64,000 nucleotides of DNA, taken from NCBI GenBank assembly GCA_030374765.1, contig JARGXX010000001.1:372001-436000 (forward strand), written 5' to 3'. Source of the stretch: Agarophyton chilense (Eukaryota; Rhodophyta; Florideophyceae; Gracilariales; Gracilariaceae). The notes below the pieces were generated by a model. It was not told the DNA's origin. It was given only the letters and a program-made list of their open reading frames with translations, and ran no database searches. Positions 31,358 through 44,392 of this stretch are shown here, in pieces (within the stretch, counting starts at the first letter, position 1; each line of letters begins with the position of its first letter). The translations under genes and the position numbers were made by a program.

Positions 31358-34060
31358 GCATGCAAGCTAATGGATAAACACACGAACGTGATGGCAAATA
31401 CAATTTTCGAGGATATTCCGAACAAAACGTTCAAGGTATACCTCAGTAACTTCAGAAACGACATTGTAAAGCTCCCCAAAAATACTGTTATCGGCTTAGC
31501 GCTCCCGTCGCCAGGTGACATCTTTACAATGAAACCATCTTAGGATCACGTGGAAGTTAACTATAATGAGGGGGAGGCGGGGGAGAATGAAAACTAGAAT
31601 GTAAAGAAAAACGCAGAAACCGGAGAGAAGCGCAACACCAACATGGAAGTGGAGAGGGTGAAGGATCCAAGAGAAGAAGTAAGTGTCGGTCTTAAAGTTG
31701 AAAGAAACCGAAATAGGATACTCTCACTATTGGAGCCGTTCGAAACTATGTGGTCGGGACGACTGCGTGCGATAAAAGCAACCCAGAATTGCATAGACTT
31801 CGCGCTATAGGCCAAACCTATTCATAGCACCCGTATCGGGCCGGTCCAAAAGCCGGTGAAGTAGAAGTACAGGAGGTGCAGAGGATGCTCCGTGAAGGTG
31901 TGATTGACCCTGCAAGTGCAAAACTGGCAAGCCCCGTGGTGCTTGTACAAAAACAAGGAGAAATCTGAATGTGATTCCGTATCGATTATCCGAAGTTGAA
32001 TGCCATTAGGGTAAGAGACTCGTATCCGATACAAAGAATGGATGAACGAATCGATTCCCTAGAGAACGCAAATACATACACCACACTGGATGCCAACTGT
32101 GGTCATTGGCAAATAGGGATACCCGAAGAGGACAGAGATAAGACCGCATTCACACGTCACGCTTTACTATAACGATTCCGGAGGATGCCTTTTGGTTTAA
32201 AGAATGCGCCAGCAACCTTCCAACGGTTCTTGACGTAATACTGTCAAAATTCAGGGGGACAACCGCATTGGTGTATACAGACGGCGTGTTGATGTACTCC
32301 AAAATCATGAAGGAGTACCACGAACACGTTCAGACCGTACTGGATCTTATGAGAAAGGCGGGAGGAGCGCTGAAGTTAAGGAGATGTATGTTCTTCGACC
32401 AGAAGGTAGAGTATCTAAGGCACCCAATCAGCCCAGGAAAACGTCAAGTAGCAAAACGAAAACTCAGAGCGGTACAAGAACCGAAAATCCCGAGAACCCA
32501 AACGGATATACGCTCCTTCATAGGTTTGAGCAACGTCTACTGCAGGTTTATCAAAGGCTTTACAAGGATAGCAGCCCCTCTAAACCGACGTCTCCAAAAA
32601 GGTCAACCAGAAAGGTTTGTGCATCTAGAATACGACAAACTGGACGCCTTCCATCCTTTGAAAGCGGCTCTGCTTTCACCTCCTATATTGGCATTACTGA
32701 AGTAGGGAAAGCCCTACACATTGGGCAATGATGCCTCGTACACCCAAATTGGTTGCTGTCTAATACAGAAGCAGGACGATGAATCAAAAGCATCATTTGA
32801 TTACTGGAGCCGATCGCTTACAGAGACGAAACAGAACTACTCCGTCACGGAAAAGGAATGCCTTGCCGTGATATGGAGCATTTTGATGCAGCGACCTTAC
32901 CTTTATGATGCTCGTTTTACTGTACAAACGGATCATGAAGCCTTATGGTGGATATTGGGTCTGGAAGACGGCTGTGGTCAGTTAGCTCGATGGAGACTCC
33001 GACTCTCGGAGTTTCAATATGAATTCGAATACCGCCCTGGTATAAAAAACAACATCAGCGATGCGATGTCCCGAAAAAATACGGATCTGATGGACAACGG
33101 ACCGGTAGAAGATTATATACCATGTCTCAAGATTCAGCTGGCACAAGCGTATGGTCAGGACGAACAAAAAGGACTATGGCATGGTGAAGAAGGACAAAGA
33201 GAGAAATCACTACAAATGGTATGATATATCGAAGACGGGGAGGACACTCCCCTAACCGGAGAGGACCTCTTGCGAGCGCAAGCTACGAGTATCAACTGCA
33301 CGCCATTGAGCAACTAAATTGGCATCAAAGGGTCGCAGTTCAAATAAGACCATGAAGGTTACCTGGTGCGTCATTCTAACTTAAACGGAGCACACCAGAC
33401 GGTGGTACCAAAGACTCTACGCCTGACGGTGTTATATTGAGGTCATTACCCAAAAATGGAAGGTCATCCAGGAGCCACATGTTTATAATATAACTTGAAG
33501 AAACACTTTTACTGGTCCCAAATAACGCACGATGTTTGCACCTATGTGGCTCGATACGCTTCTTTTGTAAAGACAAGAGGTGGTTTACGAAAGCAAAGGA
33601 AGTGCCTGAAGCTTTTCCCCGCGTCTGGGTCCTTTTAAATTGTCTCGATCCACATCCTGGGCCTACTTCCAAAAACTTCAAAGGGTTACCGATTCGTGGT
33701 GGTCATCATAGATCGGTTCTCCAAACTCAGAAGGGCCATTCGGTTCCCCAATGTACCTACTCACCGACAATGGTTCGAACTTGGCATCGAAGTTTTTGGA
33801 GCAATATGTACCATGTTTGGCTTTAAACATTACTTCACCACAGCGTACCATCCGCAGACGAACGGCCGAGTGGAACAATTCAACAAAACCGTCGTGGCCA
33901 GATTACGACACTATGTAGAAGACTACCAAACTGAATGGGCCGATTATGTACAGCCCCTAACATATGCCTATAACCTTCAGGTACACCGATCTATGAAGGC
34001 TACTCCCTTCGACCTGGTCCTCTCACGTACACCTCATGGGGTTTTAGGGGTTTAACACTA
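31358..34060 (+). mobile_element. Ty3/gypsy pol fossil
   Basis: Plus-strand pieces come in gypsy order. A protease-RT linker (YLSNFRNDIVKLPKNTVIGL, about 31400-31530) is similar to the same region of the element at 35510-44392. Reverse transcriptase follows (DYPKLNAIRVRDSYPIQRMD, about 31930-32400), then RNase H (about 32720-33080). Integrase covers about 33680-34055, with AYHPQTNGRVEQFN. Gag, most of the protease and both LTRs are not seen; the left side is cut off by the CACTA-like element. It is broken at ten or so places and is clearly older than the neighbouring gypsy copy. Confidence 0.8.
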
Positions 34061-35509
34061 ACACGCACCCTAATCCCGACACTAAGAAGATACTTATCGC
34101 AATGAAGAAAAAATCTGTCTCTTTGACTATCTCACTACGTAAAATTTTGTGGATGATGGCGTTGATGTTGAAGAAGCTGACGAAGAATGAAGTACGAACC
34201 ACTTACCCGCTTCTATGAGAAATCAGTCCGCCCATATCTAGGGCTATTATCTTCAGGATTTTCACTCAGGCGAAAGTATTTTGCCTCCTTTTCGTCGCCG
34301 AGCCATTGGTTTGTTTCCAATAGAACCACTAAATCGAGGCGCAACCATGTAATCTAGACGTCGAGGTTAGCCATCGTCGTGTGTCGAACATCTTCCAACA
34401 ATATCTTAATTCTTGTCTACTCGGTTTTTTGTAGGAATTGGAGCCCCAGGTCAGTTTGTGGGTATCAAGGATATAAGACGAATCTTTCCTGAACATAATG
34501 TTTGCTTGCTTACTATCTCGAAGCATTTCTCAAAAGCAGGGTTCCATTTTGCTGATATGTGACTTGAATCACTGGTGCAGATGGCAATACCCTGGGAGAC
34601 ACCGACCTGTATCCGACAAATACTACTAGGACTCGACGTAGCCCAGGCCGATATCCCAACTCCACTGGGCACTGACTTACTTGACCAGGATTCGGTAATC
34701 GCTGACACGGTCGCCAACCGGTGACGAAATAATCCAGCACTTTCCTTGACAACAGATCAGAACACTACGTTGATGAGTATTCTATCCCCATACGGCTTGC
34801 TAGAAGATGACATTTATTCGTGGAGATATTATTAACAAACCGTACCTACTTTACAAGGTCTCAACTTCTGAAACTATATAAACACTTCTTCCACCCTTCA
34901 TCACAAAAACTCTAACTTGATGAAGAAGGCACGATCTTAAATATAAACTCCGGGGCCTCTGGTTACCTTAAAAAGACTTGGTAAAACGGTGTGACCCTTC
35001 TCTAAGAACTTGGAACGCCCCAACTCTGTTTTGCGTCTCTTTTGGGGCCGAGAATAATCGTTTCAAGAATAGAATAACTCTATTTATTATGTACCTGGAC
35101 GGTAAGTTTGTTCTACGCAATGTCGAGGGGATCCACTTCTCTGCCGCTACCTTTCTCCCATATATATCAACGAAAATCATCTGGCTCAAAATATTATTAT
35201 GTTTGGCAGCCATATATACGGGACTGTCTAATAAAATGTTGATTGACCATGAAAGCGCGTTCGCCCAGCTTTGCATTAACATTACGACAATGTTCAATGT
35301 ACAAGTTGAACAACCTGATGTTGAGGCTCATTCCAGTTTTTTGCATCGGATAACGATACTATCAGACTCTTCGTCAGACGTACAGGAATATACTAGTTCT
35401 AAACTTTACAACTGACCCAGAAATTGCACTTGCCGTTGCCGTTAACTCAATGAACGATATTCTGGGACAAGAGGAGCTCGTTCCCTTTGTCCCAGTCTAT
35501 GTGAGTCTA

Positions 35510-35956
35510 TGCCAAGGAGCGACAATAGCGGTTGAGCCCGGCAAGCCGCCGGGCCCTGAAGGATCTTGCAGATGACAATTGTACGGGTCGACCTCAGGTG
35601 GACTCATGTAGATTATTAATTTAATTTAATTAGTGTAATAGATTAAGACTACAGTGCCAGGGACATCTCAGCGCCTCGCCAGTACTATTTACTTGGTTTG
35701 ATTGACGCTTCTTCCTTAGAGTACGGTAGGCACGCTTAGGATACCAAATAAGCCCCTTTGGTATATTAGTTCCACCCTTTGGTCTTCAAGCCATCGATTC
35801 CGTAGCTCCAACCTGTAGTACTACGCAGTAAACGCCAGCCCATTGCACCAAGTACTCTGGGAGTGCCGCCGTCAAGGATTCGAACCTTAGGAACCGCTCT
35901 ATCACGCTACCACCGGTCGAGACCCGTGCGCTGACTTAACCCGTCATTGCGTTACA
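35510..35956 (+). repeat. 5' LTR of the chromovirus-like element
   Basis: It begins TGCCAAGGAGCG and ends TTGCGTTACA. It contains an AT-rich tract (TTAATTTAATTTAATTAG) and a run resembling a reversed Pol III B box (GGATTCGAACC). Confidence 0.85.
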
Positions 35957-38900
35957 TTTCGGTCCCCCGACTTAGAAACCTTTGGAATAATTGAACCGAC
36001 CACTGGAACGAAGAATTATCCGGATTCTAACCTTTGGTTTACTTTCCCAACGGACCAGAGATATAGAAGCAACCGCCATTATGGATGCAGGAAACACACC
36101 CAACCGACCCGACCATAGGACTCATACAGCAGGACGAAGTGCGACTACAACGCCGGCGATGTCGCCTGACCCTCAGATTGATACCGTTAGCGACCGCAGG
36201 AGCACAAGGAGCCAGCCGCAAGAAGTACTGACCCCACTGGATAGCCCTGAAAGGGTTCGCCGAGAACCCACGGTGGCAGCACGTTTACAAGAACGCCTCA
36301 GCAGGGCCACCTCTAGGCCAGGGACACCTCAAGCAGAAACCCACCAGACCGAAGGAATTAAAGAAAACGTGCCCGCAGAGCTTGCCGACCTTCTCTGGCC
36401 CCGTCTCCGTGAGCTCTGCTCAACCCACCTGGATTCCATTATGGACGTGCGACTCGCTACGGCGATCGCTGACCGTACGGATTTCCTCATCGCGCGAATC
36501 GTCCCTAAGGTATTGGAATCTGATTTATTCATAGAATCCTTCCTACAGGCCGTTCAAGGAGGTGTCACCCGCCAGGCAGGCCATTTGGTCCCTAGGACCA
36601 CCCCACAACAAATTAACCATCTGGTCTCCATATGGCAACCCCCTACCGAACCCCCAGGAGCGGCGGCATTATCCGCCCATCGCCGGGAATACCATCAGGA
36701 AAACCCCATGGTGGGACAATCTAGGAGTAGAGGAGAAGCTCCGCGTCTAGATGAGAGACAGGTTGCCCATCAGGAAAATCCAAGGAAGGGACAAGCGGGG
36801 AGCACAAGAGAAGCTCCGCGTCTAGAAGAGAGACCGCTGACCCCACCCGACGGATTATATGAGGTACAGCGACCTCAGGGCTCCATCGGATCTAATAGAA
36901 AGATCGATCCTTTAGGTCCCTGCTCCGCTGGAAAGAAGAAAAGAAGTAGCAAGAGAAGAGACCATTCGGACACGAGTGATTCAGAATCGACCTCAACCGA
37001 AACGACCGACTCGGAAGTGGATGAGGCTGCCGTTCGAGGCCTCTGACCACTGCCAACAACCAACGAACTTTTCCTTAAGGTTCTAGACTACTGCAACTAC
37101 CGGATGGCCGATAGGTCCGAGAAATATTCCGGTTCGGTGGCTCGCAGAATCGCCAAATGGGCCAAATAGATGCCACTAAACATTACTGACAAGTTCTCGG
37201 GTTCCGATCTCATTGCTGTACTTAGATTTCTCAGTTTGTTCCGTACGGCCTGTGATCAGAACGGTGTCCACGAGGGCTCCGCTCTGTACCTTTTCCAATT
37301 CTTCCTTACAGGACAGGCGCGTGACCGAGTGGTTTCGAAGATATCTGGCACAACTGACCCCGTGGATGCTCAAGACCGTGAGCTCCTCAGGTCATACCCT
37401 CAGGTTGTTCATCATCTCTTGGAAACTTACGCCACGGATGACGTTATAATGGATGCCCACCAGGAAGTAATTTCCTCTAGGCAGAGCTCTAACATGACCG
37501 AATTGGCTCTGGCAGACGACCTATGGAAGAGAGCTTAACGATGTGGAAACGTGTTCTCCGAGTGACGCCTTAAACGTCACTTCAACACGGGATTGCTCCC
37601 TACCATTCGGACACATGTGCGCAATTACCACACGAAAAACCCGCAATACTCCTTCCCAAGGCTCGTTGTCTACACCGAGGGTTGTGGCTAAACCTACAGA
37701 ACCTCCAGATGCAACGCGGATATAACCAGAGGACACGCAACTCCATTGCGTAAACCCAACCAAGCCCATTTGGTTAGCTCCACAGAGTCGGACATGGATG
37801 CCTCACTCCATTACGCCGATTCGGGAGATGTCCTCGCGGTGAATTTCAGTGTTCCTCCATCTGGGCCCCCATCATATACCTCCCAGGGAACTACATCGAC
37901 CACTGGACTACCCAAGTATTCTCCCCTTCCGCCCCGCAAGGACGTTTTTGATCGCTCCCCAAGGGCTCGCTTCCTCTGCCTTTCAGTGACCAAACCTTGT
38001 GACTGTACGAGGTATCTGCCTGAGGACGCACGTAAAACCCTCCTAGCCCTAAGGGAAGAGAATTACCGGGTGCGGAGATCCGAAGGAATGTATAACTGGG
38101 CACAGCAACGAACCACAGGGACCCATGGAAGCTCACGCTATGCCACGCCTCCGGACACTCCGGTCAAAACCCCACAGATCCACGCCATCGTAAATCCTAC
38201 GGACGACCCCGTGGAAGAACCTTATCCTCAGGAAGAAACGGAAACCGCATCGGGAAACTCCTAGAGGGACGACTCGAGGCAAATCCTCCCTCTTTCCCCT
38301 GCCTCAACCAATTGGACGGTCATGAGCCAAAGAGCTCCTTTCCTCCCAATAAAAACCACCCACCATGGACCACTCAGTATGAACCACAATTGGAACACAG
38401 TAACGACCCCGTCTGTGTCCTCAGGAAAGAGAACTATAAAGTTCGAGTAACCGTAGGACTTCCTTCAAAAAATTCTCGAGTGACCACAGCTGTACTAGAA
38501 GCAAGCGCTGGTCCCAACTTGGTCCATCCTAAGCTGCTCCCACTGGGTTGGAAAGATTTTGTTCAGGCAAGGAAGACCCCAAGAAATACAGATGCGTCTC
38601 GTAGACAAATGGACATTAAAGGGATAGTACCACTTCACCTCCGGGCAGGACAATTCAAAGCCCGCACGTGGTTTCTTGTATGTCCTAACTTGGGCGCCGA
38701 GGCAATCCTACGGACCTCCTTTATCGACCGATACATTAAGCCAATTTATCCAGGTCTTAGGAAAGTCGTGTTTTACCGCGCACCTTCCATCTCCGTAACT
38801 GGTTCAACCCCAGGCCCAGAAGCTAACCGCAAACGAGCGGTTGTCTCCGAAAACACGAAGTCCCATAAGGTTCGCTTGTCAAAGGCCATAACGATACCGC

Positions 38901-41900
38901 CGATGACCCAAATCCCTGTATCGGTCCATTCCCAGTCTTCAGGTCTCGTAACGATTCAGAACCACCCGAAAACGGTTCTGAAGCACCTTATCTTGATGGC
39001 CAATGGAGTAATGGACATTCACCCCAACAGGTTTTTTTTGGTCACAATCAGCAACTTCCGAGATAAACCCGTGCGGTTACTTAAAGTTATAATGATTGGT
39101 ATCACTCTACCCGCGCCCGTGGCCATTATGCAGGCCCAAATGGATAATGTTGCGACGCGAACTCCCGACGAGGACGTGGACTCTTGGGAGGGGACGGTCG
39201 CCGTTGGCGAAATTTTTGAATCCTATAGGCTCCAGGTACTTGATCTCCTCAGGGAACACCAGGTCATGTGGTCAGGTAGATTGGGCATAATCAGAGCCAC
39301 TACACCCCGCATTGACCTTCAGGATGATGCTCGACCACAGTTCCAGCACCCATACCGTACCGGCCTTAAAGGTAGGGAAGTTGTCGCCGACCAAATGGAC
39401 GAGATGCTCAAAGCTCAAGACATAGAGCCGGCGCCTCCAAACCAATCCGAATGGGCAAGTCCCCTTGTCCTCGTGGTGAAGAAAGATGGCTCCGTCAGGT
39501 TCTGTGTCGACTACAGGAAGCTGAACGCAGTAACCAAGAGGGACTCATACCTAACACCCCGCATGGACGACTGTCTGGATTCCTTCGGCGAAGCTGTCGT
39601 ATTTACCACACTGGACGCTAACTCGGGATATTGGCAAATCCCTTTCGTCGAAGACGCAAGAGCGCTGACAACCTTTACCACCCATGAAGGTCTGTTCAGA
39701 TTTACTCGCATGCCCTTTGGTTTGAAGAATGCACCAGCCACGTTCCAACGGGTAATGGACATTATACTGTCCATAGTCAAGTGGAAGTTCGCCCTGGTAT
39801 ATTTGGATGACGTTATAATCTTCTCGCGGACCGTAAAGGAACACTTTCGCCACGTGAAGAAGGTGCTAACAATCCTACAAGACGCTGGGGTAACACTGAA
39901 ACTCCGCAAATGCGCTTTCTTCCAGGCCTCAGTGGACTATCTCTGTCACGTCGTCCTCCCAAGAAAGCTAAAGGTGGCCACATGGACAACGAATGCGATT
40001 CGCCAGGCTAAGCCTCCTAGGACCCACACGGAACTACGATTTTTCGTGGGCTTGTCAAAGGTTTACCGACGGTTCGTCCAAGGGTTTGCCAAGATCTCGG
40101 CCTCTCTCAACGCCATGCTGAAGAAGGGAACACCTTCGGAGTTCGGAGCCCTTACGGACGACCAGTACGAAGCATTTCAAACCCTAAATGACAAATTGCT
40201 GAACCCACCCATATTGGCCTTAACAAAGCCCAATAGGCCTTTCGTCCTGGACACAGATGCCTCTGATGTCCAAGCGTGTTGTGCACTGCTACAGGAACAA
40301 AAGCCACCGAAGGACGATCGAACTATTGGCTATTGGAGCAGAACGCTCACCAGTGCGGAGCGAAACTACAGTACGGCCAAAAAGGAATGTCTAGCCATCG
40401 TATGGTCCGTATTGACACTCCTTCCGTACCTCGAGGGAACCAGGTTTACCATTAGGACAGACCATGACTCACTTTGCTGGCTACTCAATATGACCGATGC
40501 ATGGATTCATCTCGCTAGGTAGCGCCTCAGCAGGCTGTCAGAATAAGCATACGAGATAACCTATAGGCCAGGCATCAAGCATCAGGCAGCAGATGCCCTG
40601 TCGCGAATCATTTCCGACGGAACTGATGACACTCCATTAGACGACCTACTTCCCACCCCCTTTACAGACGATGGAACACAGGACTACACGGAAACGGGTG
40701 ACCTTATGGGTAAGGTGCAATCGGAGGATCCTGAGGTAAAGGAGAACGAAGTATACCTTTTGGACTGGGAGACAGTACCGCCCAATTCGGCACGACCTCA
40801 GGTTAATGCGGTAACCCCGGAGGAAACAGACCTCCTCCCTATAACTATTGAGTAACTCCTACAGGCGCAGGTCAAAGACGAATACTGCAAGGAAACAGCC
40901 CAAATAGTAGGAACCCCAGGATTCCTGTTCGACTCTGACTGATTTGGACTACTAGGTCGCCGCTAACCGCTGGATGGCGCACTCCAACGGGTAATACCAG
41001 CTTTGCTAAGGGCGCGATTCCTATACCTCGCCCATTTCCCCCGCTTGGCTGGTCATCATAGAGGCCCGACGAATGTACCAGACCCTAAGGAAGTTTTTCT
41101 ACTGGCCACTAAGGGCGTAGGACCTATGGCAAACAGCACGTAACTGTGCATCGTGCGCACAGATCCGAGGGTCTCGCGCAAACCATCAGGCCAAACTGAA
41201 GCTCTTCCCCGCCGCAGGTCCGATGGAATTTGTCGCTATGGATATACTTGGGCATTTGCCTAAGTCGTCCCATGGGAAACGGTTTGTTTTGGTTAAAACC
41301 GATAGGTTTACCAAACTTACCCGAGCCCTTCCACTAGGAAAGATAACGGCCACGGATGTCGCCACGGCCTTCTTGTCCAACTGGGTATATCCATATGGCA
41401 TGCCACTCTACCTCCTTACGGATAACGGAAGCCAGTTTGTATCCAAATTCTTCTTGCATGTCTGTGCTACCTTAGGTATCAAACATGTGACCACCACGGC
41501 GTACCACCCACAAACCAACGGCCAAGCCATACGCTTCAACCGCACCCTTCTGGACCGATTGGCGCACTACGTTTCGTAGCACCAATTGGACTGGGACGGA
41601 TACGTTGCGCCACTGGTTTATGCGTACAACACGCAAATGCACGCTTCCACAGGGACAACGCCCTTCGACTTAACGCTAACGAGAGCGCCGCCGCCGATAG
41701 CTGTTGACCTTGAGGAGTCTATCATACCCCAGGACATAACCGAAGGGATGACTCCTACCCAGGCGAAGCGCTACTCGCGCCGACGCAGTGACTGCATTCT
41801 CCAATCGGCCAGAACTGTAATAACCAAAGCACAACGGCGCTACAAAAGCAATTTCGACAAAGCCGTTTGGAACACACCGACATTTGGGAAAGGAGATCTG

Positions 41901-43945
41901 GTTTACCTGGACCCGCCACCCAAGGGGAGGGAGGAACTCGAGGACACTTCGCGGAAGCTCTTACCCCACTCTACGGGACCGTACAAAGTCCTTAAGGCCA
42001 ATGATCACACCATCACTTTACTCATTGACGGCCTAGAGGGACACTGTGGCCATTGCCCGCGTGAAACGAGCTCCCAGTTCCTCCGGACCACGAACTTCTC
42101 AGCCCCCTGGCCCAACGGAAGCACCACGATCTCAGGTCGACACTCAAGTCTCCACACCCCTAAGGCAGTTTTCGACGACCTGACTAGCCCCACGGACACG
42201 ATGGTCAGTGCCAACTACTATGACCCAACGCTCCCAACCGACTCCGATGGATTCGCCCCTCTGAACCACACTCTCCTTCCGGAAGATGAACACCGACCGG
42301 AATATGTGATTGAGCCCATCATCTCCGCCGGTATGGGAGAAGATGGAACTATGCGCTATCGCGTCCGTTGGCTCGGCTACACACCTGAGGAAGATACTTG
42401 TCAAGAGCCTCAAACTATTCCGGCTACTTTTATCGCCCGCTATTGGCGAAGAACCAGCCACTCGGAGCACGGCCTTCGGGAGGGGGCAACCATTGGTCCG
42501 AATAATCCAACCATTGGCCCGAATAATCCCAAACCGCCTCCTGACACGACGGTTCGCCGGAGCACTACGGTTCGTTGTAGCTCCCGCATCAGGGAACAAA
42601 GTCAGTCCTTCGGAGACACCTGAGAAAGACCCAGGACGCTCTCAAGATGGGACGCCGTCCTGGGGCATCCACATTTGAGATACAAGAAAGACCTTGGGAA
42701 AGCACAAGCACTACTTTATTTAACTTACTCGAGTAACTAACAGAGGCCTAACAGCCCTCGGCATGACCTCAAGGTTCGTGGAAACGCTTCGAACATCAAC
42801 AGGACTCACTGGGGCGGCGCAGGAGTAACTCCGTCGTCCTCATTGGAACCTGCAGGAGCGAAACCGGGATTAGGGTCACCTGAGGAGCCAACTGGGCCAC
42901 TCGAACCGGCCCCAGCGAGCCGAGCACGCTTTTTCGGCGGGGATTCTCCTGAGAAACTATTGTCACCATCGGAATCCTCCCGGTCACTTAAATTGAGACC
43001 ATACCGGGAATTCGAGTCGGAAATAACCATCTGGGACATCAACTGCGCATCCTACCGTAGGATATTGACCATAGCGGTCTTTAGATCCTGACCGTGTTAG
43101 ACAACCGCGGCGTAGCGCACCGAGCGAGGCGCCGAGGAGTAAGCATTCCCCGGGACTGTCGCAATGTCCATCAAGGCAGTAATCCAAACTGTACGGCAGA
43201 ATGAAATGACGCACTGCCTGCGGATTCCGTCCAATGCTATGGTCATAGCGGTCCCCGGGGCGTTCATAGGCCACTTGGTATCCAGAGAAGCACCCCGCTT
43301 GGTTGTTCAAAGCCATGGTGCCGCTCTCCACGGGTTGGTCCGCTGGGAAATGGATAGGAAAACCGACGGAAGCGACAAAATCCGGAGGGAGAATGGGGTA
43401 TCCAAAGGGCTTATAAGGAGATCTCGGCATCGCGCGCGACCAATGGAGGAATACCGCAAAGGGAAGAAGGAAAGATGAAACCGAATCGGGCAGGATGACT
43501 GAAGTGACCTTGAATGGACGAAGCGCGCACCGTGGTTCACGGCGGACAACGCGCGTACGTTCGCGAAAGGAATACCGAAGGATAGGAAAAGCGGCATGGA
43601 ACCCCCCCACCCGGCGAAAGTACAGTACTTTAGGTGAACTAATTGCCAACCTGGCGCCAAGGGTCAGCTCTTACGCACTGGTACCCCCGAGGAAGGTGGC
43701 GATGCGACGCCCCGTTGCGCCCACTGGTAACGAGAACAAATAACCCCCGGATTGTTCCGAAGACGCCGACATGTCTGACACGGCATCGCTCGTGTCCAGG
43801 CCATTAGGACGCTGAGGATCACGACGTTCCGACCCCAAAGGCAAGATCAGAGGTTTACCGACAGGTTCAACTAGAACCAGACCCCCAGGAAGGTGTGAGG
43901 CAATTTTGACTTCGCCGTAACGGTCGAATCCTAAGGAGGGCGATA

Positions 43946-44392
43946 TGTGAAGGAGCGATAATAGCGGTTGAGCCTGAAAAGCCGCTGGGCCCTGAAGGAT
44001 CTTGCAGATGACACGTGTACGGATCGACCTCAGGTGGGCTCATGTAGATTATTAATTTAATTTAATTAGTGTAATAGATTAACACTACAAGGCCAGAAAA
44101 ATCTTAGCGCCTCGCCAGTACTACTTACTTGGCTCGAGTGACGCTTCTCCCTTAGAGTACGGTACGCACGCTTAGGATACCAAATAAACCTCTTTGGTAT
44201 ATTAGTTCCACCCTTTGGTCTTCACGCCATTGTTTCTGTAGCTCCAACCTGTAGGACTACGCAGTTAACGCCAGCCAATTGCACCAAGTACTCTGGGAGT
44301 GCCACCGTCAAGGATTCGAACCATAGGACCCGCACTACCACGCTACCACCGGTCGAGACCCGCACGCTGACCCAACCTGTCATTGCGTTACA
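43946..44392 (+). repeat. 3' LTR of the chromovirus-like element
   Basis: Same length as the 5' copy with no net gaps; it begins TGTGAAGGAGCG and ends TTGCGTTACA. Differences are spread evenly, as expected from independent ageing. Confidence 0.85.

Larger units (their letters stand above)
35510..44392 (+). mobile_element. Ty3/gypsy chromovirus-like element with LTRs, broken
   Basis: It is 8.9 kb with 447-bp LTRs that differ at about 43 positions by my count (about 90% identical), so it is moderately old. A gag-like region covers about 36000-37700. Protease, reverse transcriptase (YLDD box at 39800) and RNase H occupy about 38400-40620. Integrase follows (about 41220-41700, with TDNGSQFVS and AYHPQTNGQ). 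The C-terminal chromodomain is at about 42300-42450 (MRYRVRWLGYTPEED). Chromodomains direct such elements to methylated histone H3 heterochromatin. A purine-rich tract (AAGGAGGG) precedes the 3' LTR. The pol frames are broken in a handful of places. It lies in the integrase region of the older Copia element; no five-base duplication is visible. Confidence 0.9.

Noticed and set aside
35860-35935. tRNA-like sequence in the gypsy LTR
   Set aside because: It has a good reversed B box (GGATTCGAACC) and a short T-arm-like hairpin, but the A-box-like part is only about 8 bases away and there is no anticodon arm. The 3' LTR copy has lost the stem.
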